Shown here one piece after another: positions 1 to 8,881 of a stretch of 47,076 bases of DNA. Below the pieces are notes generated by a model. That model was given only the letters and a program-made list of their open reading frames with translations. It did no database searches and was not told where the DNA came from. How positions within the stretch are numbered: position 1 is the first letter of the stretch; each line of letters opens with the position of its first letter. The translations under genes and the position numbers were made by a program. The stretch comes from Acidimicrobiales bacterium (lineage in GTDB: Bacteria > Actinomycetota > Acidimicrobiia > Acidimicrobiales > UBA8592), in NCBI GenBank assembly GCA_030740795.1, contig JASLWO010000069.1:1-47076 (forward strand), in the 5' to 3' direction.

Positions 1-45
1 CACATTTACCTCGATAACAAAGCTATTTGGATCTTGGTAGTTAGG

Positions 46-1152
46 TCAATTTGTGAACAATAAATAGATTGATATGATCCCGAATGCTGATGCCCCCAAC
101 ATCGCCCCTTTGTAAGATTGTTCAATTACGGGTATCCATAGAATTGGTCCAAGCCCGACCCCAAGAAATCGGAATGAAAGAATAAAGGAGAGTGTTCCTC
201 CGCGATTATCAGGGATTTCAGTTGCTCCTAGTGCCTGAAGGACGACAGACATATAGCCAACCGTGCCGCCGGCAAAGAACCAGAGAATTCCTAATGTTAA
301 AGGACTTGATGCTGCAAATAAAAGAGCGGAAAAAACCGTTAAGGAAGTAGCGGCAATAATTGATGATCTTCGATATCCAAGTTTATCCAAAGTCTTGCCC
401 CAGGTTGGCCCCAAAATAAAACTAGATACAGCGCCCGCAAGAAGAATTACTCCTGCTTTGGACCCTGATACTCCGAAATTATCTCTCGCTGCGACGGCTA
501 CAAGAACGCTTATCCCCATCGGTCCGAGAGCTGCAGCCAAAGTAGCGAATCCTATTCTGAGGATACGTCCCTGAAGTAAGGCTTTTATTTGGGGCATGTC
601 AGCGCTTTTCCTTGGTTCACCATTTGGTGGGAAAAGCGACAGTGTGAAAGAAACAGCTACTGTCCCCCAAAAAGCTGCTCGCCATGTTGTGTCGGCGGCT
701 ATCCCTCCAACGATTGGAGCCATAACCAAGCCGAGAGCTTGGAAACTTGAATAAATACCAACCTTCCTACCAAATTTTTCTGGAGGGACAATTTCAGCCA
801 GTCCAGCTAGTAATAGAGGAGTTATGAACGCATTAGCTGCTCCTTGGAAGCTTCTCGCTATCAAAAAAACTGTGAGATTAGGTGCTAAAGCGCAGATAAT
901 CGAGGCGGCCGTGTATAGCAGGTATGTCCCCCGAACAGTCCGCTTTCTTCCCCACCTCTCTCCAAGAGTTCCTGAGATGAGTAATAACAGAGCAAAGGGA
1001 AGTAGGTATGCGGTGAAACCCCAACCAATAGCTTGAGACGACGCGTTAAAACTCTCTCGTAATTCTGGAAACATGGGAAGTATAATTGAAGCGCCAAAGG
1101 GCCCCATAAAACCGCCTATATATAAAGGCAAATGGAACGCTTTATTTTTCAC
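46..1152 (-). CDS. MFS transporter, drug/metabolite exporter type
   Basis: A 368-residue hydrophobic protein of the major facilitator superfamily. The MFS motif A between helices 2 and 3 is visible as GTLGERWGRKR at about residues 61-71, and an Arg-rich loop with a conserved-looking RSFQGAANA segment follows helix 4, as in proton-driven exporters of the DHA families. It is slightly short for 12 helices (usual length about 390-450). It starts 25 bases after the stop of the lipoprotein gene at 1178-1939 on the same strand, so the two may be co-transcribed. The substrate cannot be told from sequence. The stop codon lies at 46-48; the first 45 bases of the window hold nothing recognisable. Confidence 0.85.
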   Translation of the reverse strand: MKNKAFHLPLYIGGFMGPFGASIILPMFPELRESFNASSQAIGWGFTAYLLPFALLLLISGTLGERWGRKRTVRGTYLLYTAASIICALAPNLTVFLIARSFQGAANAFITPLLLAGLAEIVPPEKFGRKVGIYSSFQALGLVMAPIVGGIAADTTWRAAFWGTVAVSFTLSLFPPNGEPRKSADMPQIKALLQGRILRIGFATLAAALGPMGISVLVAVAARDNFGVSGSKAGVILLAGAVSSFILGPTWGKTLDKLGYRRSSIIAATSLTVFSALLFAASSPLTLGILWFFAGGTVGYMSVVLQALGATEIPDNRGGTLSFILSFRFLGVGLGPILWIPVIEQSYKGAMLGASAFGIISIYLLFTN

Positions 1153-1177
1153 AGAATGAACTTAGTAGGTATTTGGC

Positions 1178-1939
1178 TTACTCGTTAGTTGATGTGCAGA
1201 TATCAACTACTAGTCGTGGTGGGTTCGCTATTGAGAGCACGCGAAATCCTACTTGTTCTTCCGCAGCGATAACCCAATGGAGCATCCCTTCAAACTCTCC
1301 ATCAGATACAACCTCTTTCATATTGGATGTCCGTGGTGAACTCACAGAATTTGGGAGGTTCCCAAACGTCGGCGATGGGTCTTCGCGATCCCAAGCGTAA
1401 CCCAAGGCATAGATCTCTAGGTAAACGGAACCTTGATCGGTGAACATAGGTGAGCCTTCGCCCATTGATGTCGGCATTTCGGTGGCCCAATATACCGTGT
1501 AACTATCAGGGGTTCCATCTGGTTCATCAGGATCTTCTTCAAACTCCATAACGAATCTGTCGTATTCTGGATGCGAACCTACTCTGACGTCTTTGAGTAA
1601 ATAGGGCCCATATATCCTATTTTCAAAACCATCTCCACCGTCATTTCCCCAATGGGATCTTACTTCTTCTTCGATTAACGAGCAGGTAAGTTCTGGTTCT
1701 GAGCCATCGTTCTTTTGTTCAGATTCAGTTTCTTCTGGAGTGGGGGCAACATAGGTAGGTGTAGTAGGTTCCTCTTCAACCGAAGGTTGCGGGGCTTCTT
1801 CTTCCTGCGAATTCATTTCTTGGTCAATTGACTGCTCGCTGGCTTCAAATGTCATGTCATTCGTGCTGCAGGCGGCAATCAACGTCACAGCCAAAAGGGA
1901 AATAATTAGTAGTCGTAGATTAGGTTGCTTTTGGTTCAT
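1178..1939 (-). CDS. lipoprotein with AMIN-like domain
   Basis: A 253-residue exported lipoprotein. The N-terminus is a signal sequence ending in a lipobox (LIAAC, Cys near residue 24), followed by a low-complexity Glu/Pro/Thr linker to about residue 85. The remainder, beginning DVRVGSHPEYDRFVMEF, resembles the AMIN-like domain of actinobacterial lipoproteins, a beta-rich module thought to sit at the cell wall; no catalytic residues are evident. A GGAG Shine-Dalgarno sequence lies about 7 bases before the ATG, supporting this start. The MFS gene follows 25 bases downstream. The domain call rests on the pattern of the first strand and the overall layout, so it is moderately sure. Confidence 0.7.
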   Translation of the reverse strand: MNQKQPNLRLLIISLLAVTLIAACSTNDMTFEASEQSIDQEMNSQEEEAPQPSVEEEPTTPTYVAPTPEETESEQKNDGSEPELTCSLIEEEVRSHWGNDGGDGFENRIYGPYLLKDVRVGSHPEYDRFVMEFEEDPDEPDGTPDSYTVYWATEMPTSMGEGSPMFTDQGSVYLEIYALGYAWDREDPSPTFGNLPNSVSSPRTSNMKEVVSDGEFEGMLHWVIAAEEQVGFRVLSIANPPRLVVDICTSTNE

Positions 1940-2038
1940 AACTTTGCTCCAGGGGGTGAAAGAACACGTTTATGAAACTAGATTAGACGATCATTCATAA
2001 TTGGGTGCGTCAATTGCTCTCGTTCTGTTCTACCTCCT

Positions 2039-2608
2039 TTATAACGGATTCGTTACATTAAATTTAGTCAGTATTGGAGTTCTAGCTTTTACCTTTATTT
2101 GACTGAATGAAGCTGTATCTAAGCGAGCTCTCCATCCGATATCGTCACTTGCTCCAAGCGCCCAAGCGATGCTTGCTTTGATCGGAGACACATGGGTCAC
2201 AATAAGCACATGTTCATCCTCATTGACTACCAATGTTTCTAGAGCTGACCGTACCCTTTGCCCTAAATTTTTTAATGATTCGCCATTTGGGGGTTTGAAG
2301 CTAGGGTCGTTTTTCCATTCCTCCCAAATTTCTTTTGGTATTGAATTCATTGGTTTACCGTCCCATTCGCCATAGTCAAGTTCAATCCACGCATCAGAAA
2401 TTTCAATTTCTTTGTTAAATGCATCGGCAGTCTGAATTGCTCTTTTCAGTGGACTCGAAATCACCCTATCTATTCCCCCAATTGCTTCTGCGGCTTTTAC
2501 TGCTTGAGCGAAACCGGTCCTGTTAAGAGGGTTATCTATGCGTCCTTGCAATAAGCCTGCGGAATTGAAATCTGTTTGTCCATGACGAAGCAATGTAATC
2601 GTGCCCAT
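2039..2608 (-). CDS. histidine phosphatase family protein (phosphoglycerate mutase-like)
   Basis: A 189-residue cytoplasmic protein of histidine phosphatase branch 1. The catalytic RHG motif is at residues 8-10 (LLRHGQTDFN), the acid/base region is ELDYGEWDG, and the second catalytic His lies in VTHVSPIKA near residue 140. The substrate (phosphosugar, nucleotide or cobalamin intermediate) cannot be decided. The start is only 5 bases after the stop of the small membrane protein gene, and that gene follows the zinc-ribbon gene by 3 bases, so these form one operon. In many actinobacteria a CdsZ-type zinc-ribbon gene neighbours an RNase H/acid phosphatase fusion; here only the phosphatase domain is present and no RNase H part is visible. 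Confidence 0.88.
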   Translation of the reverse strand: MGTITLLRHGQTDFNSAGLLQGRIDNPLNRTGFAQAVKAAEAIGGIDRVISSPLKRAIQTADAFNKEIEISDAWIELDYGEWDGKPMNSIPKEIWEEWKNDPSFKPPNGESLKNLGQRVRSALETLVVNEDEHVLIVTHVSPIKASIAWALGASDDIGWRARLDTASFSQIKVKARTPILTKFNVTNPL

Positions 2609-2613
2609 GTTAA

Positions 2614-3105
2614 TTAATTTCCTGTTTTCATTGTTTTACGTTGTATATGGCCCGTTATTAGGAACAATTTTAAATTTTCTCTTTCAAAAAGTTTATACTT
2701 TTTAATGGAATAGATAATTGCCATTGCCCCGACTGCCTCCATGAGAACAAGCGCTAAAGGTGATTCCCAACTAGGAAGTTCTGATTTTTTTATCGTTATA
2801 CCTGAGATCGGCCACCAGAAAAGACTTGTTTTGGTCCATGCCCGATCTAGGAAAAGATAAAGAAACATGCCGATCGGAAGTCCCAGCCACCTTCGTTGAC
2901 GCAAACGTTTCCCCATGAAGATAAGCATAACGAAAGCCATTACAGTCACTGGTGCTGCTAGGGAATGCAAGATCCAAGGACCACTAAAGATCATTTCAAG
3001 AACAGGGATCGTTGATCCTACGATAATGAGTCGATAATCAATGAGGGGGCTTTCAAAAACCGAAGCGACGATAATAAAGGCTAAGCCTATAAACCAGAGA
3101 ACCAT
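2614..3105 (-). CDS. small integral membrane protein, possibly YdjM/DUF457-like
   Basis: A 163-residue protein with about four or five hydrophobic segments (near residues 2-18, 26-42, 48-67, 75-86 and 115-133). It carries an HSL near residue 47 and a later LFLDRAW...LFWWP segment, which loosely recalls the His/Asp pattern of YdjM-type (DUF457) putative membrane hydrolases. That similarity is weak and I would not assign an activity. It is the middle gene of a tight operon, 3 bases after the CdsZ-type gene and 5 bases before the histidine phosphatase gene, so it is probably translated with them. Confidence 0.6.
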   Translation of the reverse strand: MVLWFIGLAFIIVASVFESPLIDYRLIIVGSTIPVLEMIFSGPWILHSLAAPVTVMAFVMLIFMGKRLRQRRWLGLPIGMFLYLFLDRAWTKTSLFWWPISGITIKKSELPSWESPLALVLMEAVGAMAIIYSIKKYKLFERENLKLFLITGHIQRKTMKTGN

Positions 3106-3108
3106 AGA

Positions 3109-3837
3109 TTATCGCACGAGAATACAACCGCACTCTTCACAGTTGACGAGACTGTCATTTGGCAGTTTTTTGATTCGGTCTACTTCCACTGCTGGAAGGT
3201 CAAGGTGGCATCCTCTGCACGTCATTCCCGCTAATGGCGCTATCCCTACTCTTCCCGGTTGTTTACGAATCGTTTCATAACTTTCTAGAAGTTGATTTGG
3301 CACATCTTCTGTTAGGTTCTGCCGTTCTATTTTAGACGAGCGGATTAAGTCATCTAGTGTTTGCTCTGCTTGGCTAAGTGATTCCTGTAGTGTTGCAATA
3401 TCTGTTTCTATCCCAGTATGGGCGTTGTCTAATGCCTGCATTTGTTCAATAACGGGTTCATTTAATTCCATCACTTCAATTATCTGATCTTCCACGAGCG
3501 TTTGGCGTTCTTTAAGGCCTTCAATGTCTGCTTCTAACGCTTGGAGTTCTTTGATCGCTTTGACTTCCCCTCCATAAAGTTTGTTCTGTTGTCCCGAAAT
3601 TCTGTCTTCAAGAATAGCTACTTCATCTTCGAGCCTTTTTTGGGTTCGTTCATTCTCATGAAGTTCAGACTGATTGGAGTTGATTCGTTGTTGTAGTTCT
3701 TCCTGTTCACCTCTTCTAAGTTCAATTTGGTTCCTTTCGGGAAGTTGCTTTATCTGGTGTTGAAAAGCAAGGATCTGATTGTCTTTTTCTTGCACTAATA
3801 GCAATAGCTCAAGTGCGTCCGGTGTTGCAGAAGTCAT
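3109..3837 (-). CDS. CdsZ-type C4 zinc-ribbon protein with long coiled coil
   Basis: A 242-residue cytoplasmic protein. Residues about 10-175 form a Glu/Gln/Leu-rich antiparallel-looking coiled coil, and the C-terminus is a four-cysteine zinc ribbon (CRGCH near residue 207 and CEECG near 235). This is the layout of the zf-RING_7/CdsZ family, widespread in bacteria; family members have been linked to nucleic acid or translation-associated roles, but the precise function is not settled. It is the first gene of a three-gene operon with the membrane protein and histidine phosphatase genes. The PBP gene upstream ends 62 bases away on the same strand. Confidence 0.85.
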   Translation of the reverse strand: MTSATPDALELLLLVQEKDNQILAFQHQIKQLPERNQIELRRGEQEELQQRINSNQSELHENERTQKRLEDEVAILEDRISGQQNKLYGGEVKAIKELQALEADIEGLKERQTLVEDQIIEVMELNEPVIEQMQALDNAHTGIETDIATLQESLSQAEQTLDDLIRSSKIERQNLTEDVPNQLLESYETIRKQPGRVGIAPLAGMTCRGCHLDLPAVEVDRIKKLPNDSLVNCEECGCILVR

Positions 3838-3899
3838 TGTTGGAATCTTACTGATCTTCTAGAGTCTTGTCCTCATCGTTCAATGCATACTCATAATTC

Positions 3900-6170
3900 T
3901 TATGTACTGTTTTCTTCATTCTCTTCATTTTCTTCTTCATTTTCTTCCTCTTCTTCTTCCTCTTCTTCCTCTTCTTCCTCTTCTTCAGGTGGATCTCCGC
4001 AATAGACAATGATTCGGACGGCTTCAATATCTAGATAGTCATACTCGTATTCGCATTCAAGGAACTCTTCTGGTAGTTCATCTTCGCATGCATCTATCTC
4101 TTCATCACTAAAGTAGTCAAGCGCTATTTGATCTGGACATGGGTCAGTGCCCGCTTCTGGGTCATCTGCTGTTCGTAGGTACTCTCCCTCTTGATTAAAT
4201 GACCTGCAATACGGGAAAGTACGCGATGGGAGATTAGCGTGATATTTCGCATTAAATGCGCCCCATACTTCTGCTGGAAATGATCCGCCAGTTACATTCC
4301 CGTACGGATAAATTCCTCGCATGGAAACTTTCTCATCCGGATTTCCCATCCACACTGCCGTAGCTAGGTATGGGGTGTAACCGACGAACCATGCATCTTC
4401 GAAATTTTCAGTTGTTCCTGTTTTTCCAGCAGCCGGTTGGCTCCCCATGGGCCATCCAGCCCGAACTCCTGTCCCGCCTCGTACGTTCGCCCATAATGTT
4501 TCAGTCGCCCAACATGCAACGGTTTCGGTAAGAACCCGTTCGGGAAGATACCGTTTGTCGTCTTCGTGCTCATAAATTGCCACCCATTCCTCATTAACGA
4601 GTCGATCTATACGTTCAATAAAATACGGTTCTCGCCGTAAACCGCCGGATGCAAGAGTCGCATACGCATTAGCCATCTCCATGGGGCTTACCTCTTCAAC
4701 GCCAAGAGGTAACGATATAACTGGTGACATTTCTGATTTAATACCAAGAAGTTTGGCAGTCTCAATGACGTTATTCAGTCCTGTGAGTTGACCCAATTTC
4801 AAAAAACCACAGTTTGATGATTTAAGTAGAAGGTCACGAACCTCGGCGATCTCTCCATCACTATTTGCAAAATTATTTGCTTCGTAAATGCCATCGGGTT
4901 CAGTTTCTTCGGGGAATTCACAAGGACCTTCGCCATTAACTTTGTCATCTGTTTGTATTCCTCGTTGCAGAGCTGCGACTAATACGATGGCCTTAAATGA
5001 AGACCCTGGTTGCCTACGCCCTTGAGTAGCTAGATTGAATTGACTTTCGCTATCGAAACTTTCTCCTCCGATCATGGCGCGCACCGCCCCTGAATCAGGG
5101 TCGATGGAAGCCACGGAAACCGTAAAGAATGGATCTACCCCCCATTTTTCGCGAAGCACTTCATCTCTTGCATCTAAGGCCATTTGTTGTGTGTCTGGGT
5201 CAAAAGTTGTGTAGACCCTGATCCCTCCATTTATTCCGAGTAGGTCTTCTAATCGAGAATCAATTCCACCGCCTAGAAACGTTGGGTCTTCTAGGAGACT
5301 CCGTCGCACTTCAGCAACAAAGAAGTCATCTGCTGAAGGGAGTGAAGGTTGGAATCGTTGTGTAGGTAAAGGAACAAGTGCATATTCGTCTGCTTTTTCT
5401 TTCGTGAAATAACCGAGTTCAGCTAGACGGTCTAGCACGATTCTTCTTTGGTAGGTAGCGACCTGGGGATTAACTGTAGGGTCATTCACGCTGGGATTAC
5501 TTATCAAAGAAGCAAGCAATGCCGCTTCAGGCCAACCTATTCCCTCGTCCAAGGTTATTTTTACTTCCTCAGGGGTCTTGTTGGCTAAATCCAATCCAAA
5601 ATAAACTTCCGCTGCTGCTTTTATTCCATATGCTGTACTTCCAAAGAAAACCGTATTCAGATAAATTTCGTAAATTTCGTCCTTGGTTAGTTGGTCTTCA
5701 AGACGGACCGACAATGCTGCTTCTTGTACTTTTCTTTCAATCGTTTGATCAGCAGTCAAAACGAGGTTTTTAATTAGTTGTTGGGTAATGGTTGAACCAC
5801 CTTGACTAATGCCGCCAGCATCTACGTTTTCTATTAGTGCTCTCGCTGTTGCTTTGAGGTCTACACCTTGATGCCCATAGAAGTTTGCGTCTTCAATAGC
5901 CAGTATCGCTTCACGAACTTCAATGGGTATCAAATCTAAGAGGATGGGTGAGCGGTTCTCATCAAAGAACGTGGCCATTAATTCACCGTTTTGATCGTAA
6001 ATAAGTGAGCGTGTTCCGGTGCTAGCGAGAGCAACCGGTGAATGAGACCATTCTCCAGATGTCGCTATTTCTTTGATCTGTGGTCCTGAGAGTACGCTGA
6101 CAATGCCAACGACGAGACCGGTAAGAGCTAGAACTATCGCTAAGCGGAAAAGGACAGTGATTTGTCGCAC
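3900..6170 (-). CDS. class A penicillin-binding protein (bifunctional transglycosylase/transpeptidase)
   Basis: A 756-residue membrane-anchored peptidoglycan synthase. An N-terminal membrane segment (about 7-28) is followed by a GT51 transglycosylase domain with EDANFYGHQGVD (catalytic Glu 93) and GGSTITQQL (124-132). The transpeptidase domain has the SxxK motif SSFK (390-393), SSN (451-453) and KTGT (583-586), so both activities look intact. The extracellular C-terminus contains several cysteines and ends in an uninterrupted run of glutamates with later Asn interruptions, encoded by a GAA/GAG repeat. It forms glycan strands and cross-links outside the membrane. It lies on the same strand as the CdsZ operon, 62 bases upstream of it. 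Confidence 0.95.
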   Translation of the reverse strand: MRQITVLFRLAIVLALTGLVVGIVSVLSGPQIKEIATSGEWSHSPVALASTGTRSLIYDQNGELMATFFDENRSPILLDLIPIEVREAILAIEDANFYGHQGVDLKATARALIENVDAGGISQGGSTITQQLIKNLVLTADQTIERKVQEAALSVRLEDQLTKDEIYEIYLNTVFFGSTAYGIKAAAEVYFGLDLANKTPEEVKITLDEGIGWPEAALLASLISNPSVNDPTVNPQVATYQRRIVLDRLAELGYFTKEKADEYALVPLPTQRFQPSLPSADDFFVAEVRRSLLEDPTFLGGGIDSRLEDLLGINGGIRVYTTFDPDTQQMALDARDEVLREKWGVDPFFTVSVASIDPDSGAVRAMIGGESFDSESQFNLATQGRRQPGSSFKAIVLVAALQRGIQTDDKVNGEGPCEFPEETEPDGIYEANNFANSDGEIAEVRDLLLKSSNCGFLKLGQLTGLNNVIETAKLLGIKSEMSPVISLPLGVEEVSPMEMANAYATLASGGLRREPYFIERIDRLVNEEWVAIYEHEDDKRYLPERVLTETVACWATETLWANVRGGTGVRAGWPMGSQPAAGKTGTTENFEDAWFVGYTPYLATAVWMGNPDEKVSMRGIYPYGNVTGGSFPAEVWGAFNAKYHANLPSRTFPYCRSFNQEGEYLRTADDPEAGTDPCPDQIALDYFSDEEIDACEDELPEEFLECEYEYDYLDIEAVRIIVYCGDPPEEEEEEEEEEEEEEENEEENEENEENST
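3903..3986 (-). repeat. GAA/GAG trinucleotide tract encoding a poly-Glu tail
   Basis: On the plus strand this reads as TTC/TCC-rich triplets and encodes the terminal Glu-rich tail of the class A PBP. The inner 15 codons are all Glu, then Asn codons break the pattern. Simple triplet repeats of this kind can change length by slippage while staying in frame. Confidence 0.85.
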
Positions 6171-6221
6171 AACTATTTACGGTAGCGCTGTATTCGTTGC
6201 TGGTGATGTCACTATTCGGGT

Positions 6222-6686
6222 TTAGTACGTTCCACCGAGTTTTCCGTGATCCCAGGAAATTACCTTCGTGGCCTTCACTACGACAGCGGTTCTTTTGACC
6301 GACATTGCTTTAGCAACGTCATCAAGCATTTCTTCAGGGATTTCAGGGTTGTTTCTAGCCATTACTCCCCTAGCTAAATTGTGTACGGCATCGGGTTCAG
6401 TGTGCAGTTCGGCAAAACCATTTATTTGCACACCTCTTAATTTTTCATACTCTATTCCATCTTCAAGAAGGCAACTGATTCGATTGTCTCGTTCAAGGTT
6501 CTTTATTTTCTGGGACTTGGTGAAAGTCTCAAAAACGATATCGCCGTCAACAATGTTGAACCAGAGGGTTGAAAGGTGCGGGGTTCCGTCTCGGTTGATA
6601 GTGGCTACTTGCAAACTTTTCTGTTCGGAGATAAAAGTAACTATTTCTTTCTCGCTCATTTTTATAAGATCTCTTCTTTTGCTCAT
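6222..6686 (-). CDS. PPOX-class (pyridoxamine oxidase-like) probable F420-dependent protein
   Basis: A 154-residue split-barrel flavin/deazaflavin-binding protein. The fold signature VATINRDGTPHLSTLWF followed by TFTKSQKIKNLERDNRISCLLE is typical of the actinobacterial PPOX class that uses F420 or flavin to reduce small organics. The chosen start keeps the RRDLIKMSEKEI segment commonly seen at the N-terminus of this family; an internal Met at residue 10 is an alternative. It diverges from the inositol-monophosphatase-family gene at 6779, leaving a 92-base shared promoter region. The true cofactor cannot be decided from sequence. Confidence 0.82.
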   Translation of the reverse strand: MSKRRDLIKMSEKEIVTFISEQKSLQVATINRDGTPHLSTLWFNIVDGDIVFETFTKSQKIKNLERDNRISCLLEDGIEYEKLRGVQINGFAELHTEPDAVHNLARGVMARNNPEIPEEMLDDVAKAMSVKRTAVVVKATKVISWDHGKLGGTY

Positions 6687-6778
6687 ATGGCTAAGTTATT
6701 CTGTCTCTTTCTCCTCGTCTAAATCAAAGGGCGAAGTGATTGATTCTTAGTATTTCTTTTCGGGTGTAGCATTATCCC

Positions 6779-7528
6779 ATGAGCACAGATTCTCTTCTTA
6801 ACCTTTTTCAAGAGATTGGTGAAGCTATTGAGTCTGATCTTGCTGACCTGGATGATTGGGGTAAAGCCGACGGTCACCCGGGGCAGTATAAGCATGATGT
6901 GGTGGCTAATTCCATTGCTGTTCCGATGCTAGAGGGTGCTGGTTTGGGAGTGATAAGCGAGGAATCTGAGCCAGTTGGGCTAGATCGTCCTTTAATCGCT
7001 GTGATTGATCCAATTGATGGATCTACGAATGCGTCGCTTGGTTTGCCTTGGTACGCGTTGAGTATTTGCGTAGTCAATCAAGAAGGGGCTGTTCTTTCTT
7101 CTGTTCGGAATCTCGCGACCAGCGTTTCTTATAGCGCGGAACGAGGGGCAGGTGCTGAACGCGACGGCTCTAAAATTTCTGCTTCTACAGTAGAAAACGT
7201 TGGCGATGCGATTGTTGTTTTCAATGACCTGCCCCCTCATCATCTGGGATGGAAGCAGTATCGGACGATGGGTTCGGCCGCTCTTGATCTTTGTTGTATC
7301 GCTGATGGGACATTTGATGGTTTCATTGATTTCGGATCGGGTTTAGCTATCTGGGATTACGCAGGAGCTGCCCTTATCTGCGAAGAAGCCAACGCTATGA
7401 TCACCACTTCTACGAATAATCAAATAGGGTTTTCTTCTTTCCATTCCGATTTTGTTTCTCGTAGCAGAATTATTGCTAGCGGTAGCACAGCATTACATGA
7501 CACTTTGCTTGAATTCGGTTCAACTTAG
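6779..7528 (+). CDS. inositol monophosphatase family protein
   Basis: A 249-residue metal-dependent phosphatase of the IMPase/FBPase/CysQ superfamily. The metal-binding motifs are present: ISEESE near residues 60-65, the signature DPIDGSTN near 80-87, and WDYAGAALICEEA near 196-208. These ligate the two or three Mg ions used to hydrolyse inositol-1-phosphate, histidinol phosphate, 3'-phosphoadenosine phosphate or a sugar phosphate; the substrate cannot be picked. The gene diverges from the PPOX gene and converges on the P450 gene, with 6 bases between the stop codons. Confidence 0.9.
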   Translation: MSTDSLLNLFQEIGEAIESDLADLDDWGKADGHPGQYKHDVVANSIAVPMLEGAGLGVISEESEPVGLDRPLIAVIDPIDGSTNASLGLPWYALSICVVNQEGAVLSSVRNLATSVSYSAERGAGAERDGSKISASTVENVGDAIVVFNDLPPHHLGWKQYRTMGSAALDLCCIADGTFDGFIDFGSGLAIWDYAGAALICEEANAMITTSTNNQIGFSSFHSDFVSRSRIIASGSTALHDTLLEFGST

Positions 7529-7534
7529 GGTTGG

Positions 7535-8860
7535 TTAGCGACGGATAACAGTTACCGGTAGGTTAGCGTAGCCGTGGACGAAACTTGAGAAGACGCGTTC
7601 GGGTTCATCTTGGATCTCAATCCGCTTGAAACGTTTTAGGATTTCCTCCCACACTATTCGCAGTTGAAGTTCAGCAACCCGACTGCCCATACAGAAATGA
7701 ATACCGTACCCGAATGAGAGTTGCCGGTCAGCGTTATGTCGTTCAACATCAAGCACGGTCGCGTTTTCAAAAACATCTTCGTCCTGATTGGCGGAGATAT
7801 ACCACATGAGTAGTTGGTCGTGTTCTTTGATTTGTTTACCGCCGAGTTCGGTGTCACGTGTGGCGGTTCTACGCATGTAGGCAAGTGGGGTTTGCCACCG
7901 GATTACTTCGGGTACGAAATTTTGAATGAGGTCCGGGTTAGCGATCAGTTTGTCATACTGGTCGGGAAATTTGTTAAGACCGTAGACGCTGCCAGTCATA
8001 GTGTTTCGGGTAGTGTCATTTCCCCCGACGATTAACAGCAACAGATTCCCGAGTTGTTGTAATGGAGGGATGTCTTTGGTGGCTTCGCCGTGAGCGAGCA
8101 TTGAGACAAGATCAAATCCCGGATTCTCTCGTCGTTCCTCAAAAAGCCCCTCAAAGTAATCAACGCATTCTAGCAATTCATCAATTTTTTGTTGTTGGGT
8201 TTCAACCACGCCGCCAGGTCCGGGTATGGCGAATACGATGTCGGACCAGCGGGTGAGTTTGCGACGGTCTTCCATTGGAAAATCAAATAACGTTGCCAGC
8301 ATCAAAGTCGTAAGTTCAATTGAGACAGTATCTACCCAGTCGAATGTTTCTCCTTCTGGAAGAGAGTCAAGCAGTGCAGCTGTTCGTTCACGGATCATGG
8401 GTTCAATATTGCGCAGATTGCTTGGGGCTGAAACGCTTCGAACGGTCTTGCGTTGCGCAGTGTGGTCCGGTGGGTCCATTGCGATGAAGGTTTGTATACC
8501 TGGTTGTTCCATTTCTTCAGCAATGGCGATCTCTTCTATACCTAATGTGATGCCCTTCGCTGAAGAGTACGTTTCCCAGTCCCCGTCAACAGCTCGGACG
8601 TCATCGTACTTGGTGATTGACCAGTACCGGCCAGCTGTTTCGAGTTCATTGAAATGCACGGGATCTTCAGCTCGGAGACGTGCAAAGTGTTCCTGCCAAC
8701 GATCTTCTCTAAACAGATGGGGGTTTACTGGGTTGATTTCAGCGATATCTAAGTCAACTGCCGCTGGGACGCCAGCTCCGATTTCAGACATTTCCATTTC
8801 CGGGGTGCGGATGGTTGGATCAAAAAAGTCAGTGGCGGCCGCATCTGTGGTATCTGTCAT
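7535..8860 (-). CDS. cytochrome P450, CYP153-like
   Basis: A 441-residue soluble bacterial P450. It has the I-helix VGGNDTTRN (about 278-286), the K-helix EVIR (318-321) and the heme loop FGYGIHFCMG with ligand Cys 390. Several stretches recall CYP153 terminal alkane hydroxylases: GGNDTTRN, PDQYDKL, RWQTPLAYMRRTA, DTELGGKQI and WEEILKRF. The heme loop differs (HFCMGSR where I remember HRCVGNR). CYP153 enzymes oxidise medium-chain alkanes or fatty acids with ferredoxin and ferredoxin reductase, neither of which is adjacent. The start at 8860 is chosen because a GAGGAG Shine-Dalgarno sits 8 bases upstream; a longer frame would run into the tRNA-Val gene. Family-level assignment is from memory of motifs. 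Confidence 0.88.
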   Translation of the reverse strand: MTDTTDAAATDFFDPTIRTPEMEMSEIGAGVPAAVDLDIAEINPVNPHLFREDRWQEHFARLRAEDPVHFNELETAGRYWSITKYDDVRAVDGDWETYSSAKGITLGIEEIAIAEEMEQPGIQTFIAMDPPDHTAQRKTVRSVSAPSNLRNIEPMIRERTAALLDSLPEGETFDWVDTVSIELTTLMLATLFDFPMEDRRKLTRWSDIVFAIPGPGGVVETQQQKIDELLECVDYFEGLFEERRENPGFDLVSMLAHGEATKDIPPLQQLGNLLLLIVGGNDTTRNTMTGSVYGLNKFPDQYDKLIANPDLIQNFVPEVIRWQTPLAYMRRTATRDTELGGKQIKEHDQLLMWYISANQDEDVFENATVLDVERHNADRQLSFGYGIHFCMGSRVAELQLRIVWEEILKRFKRIEIQDEPERVFSSFVHGYANLPVTVIRR

Positions 8861-8881
8861 GGGATCACTCCTCTTCTTCAG

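Noticed and set aside
6268..6750. A 160-residue plus-strand frame opposite the PPOX gene
   Set aside because: It mirrors a well-recognised gene on the minus strand and has Ser/Leu-rich shadow composition with no family features.
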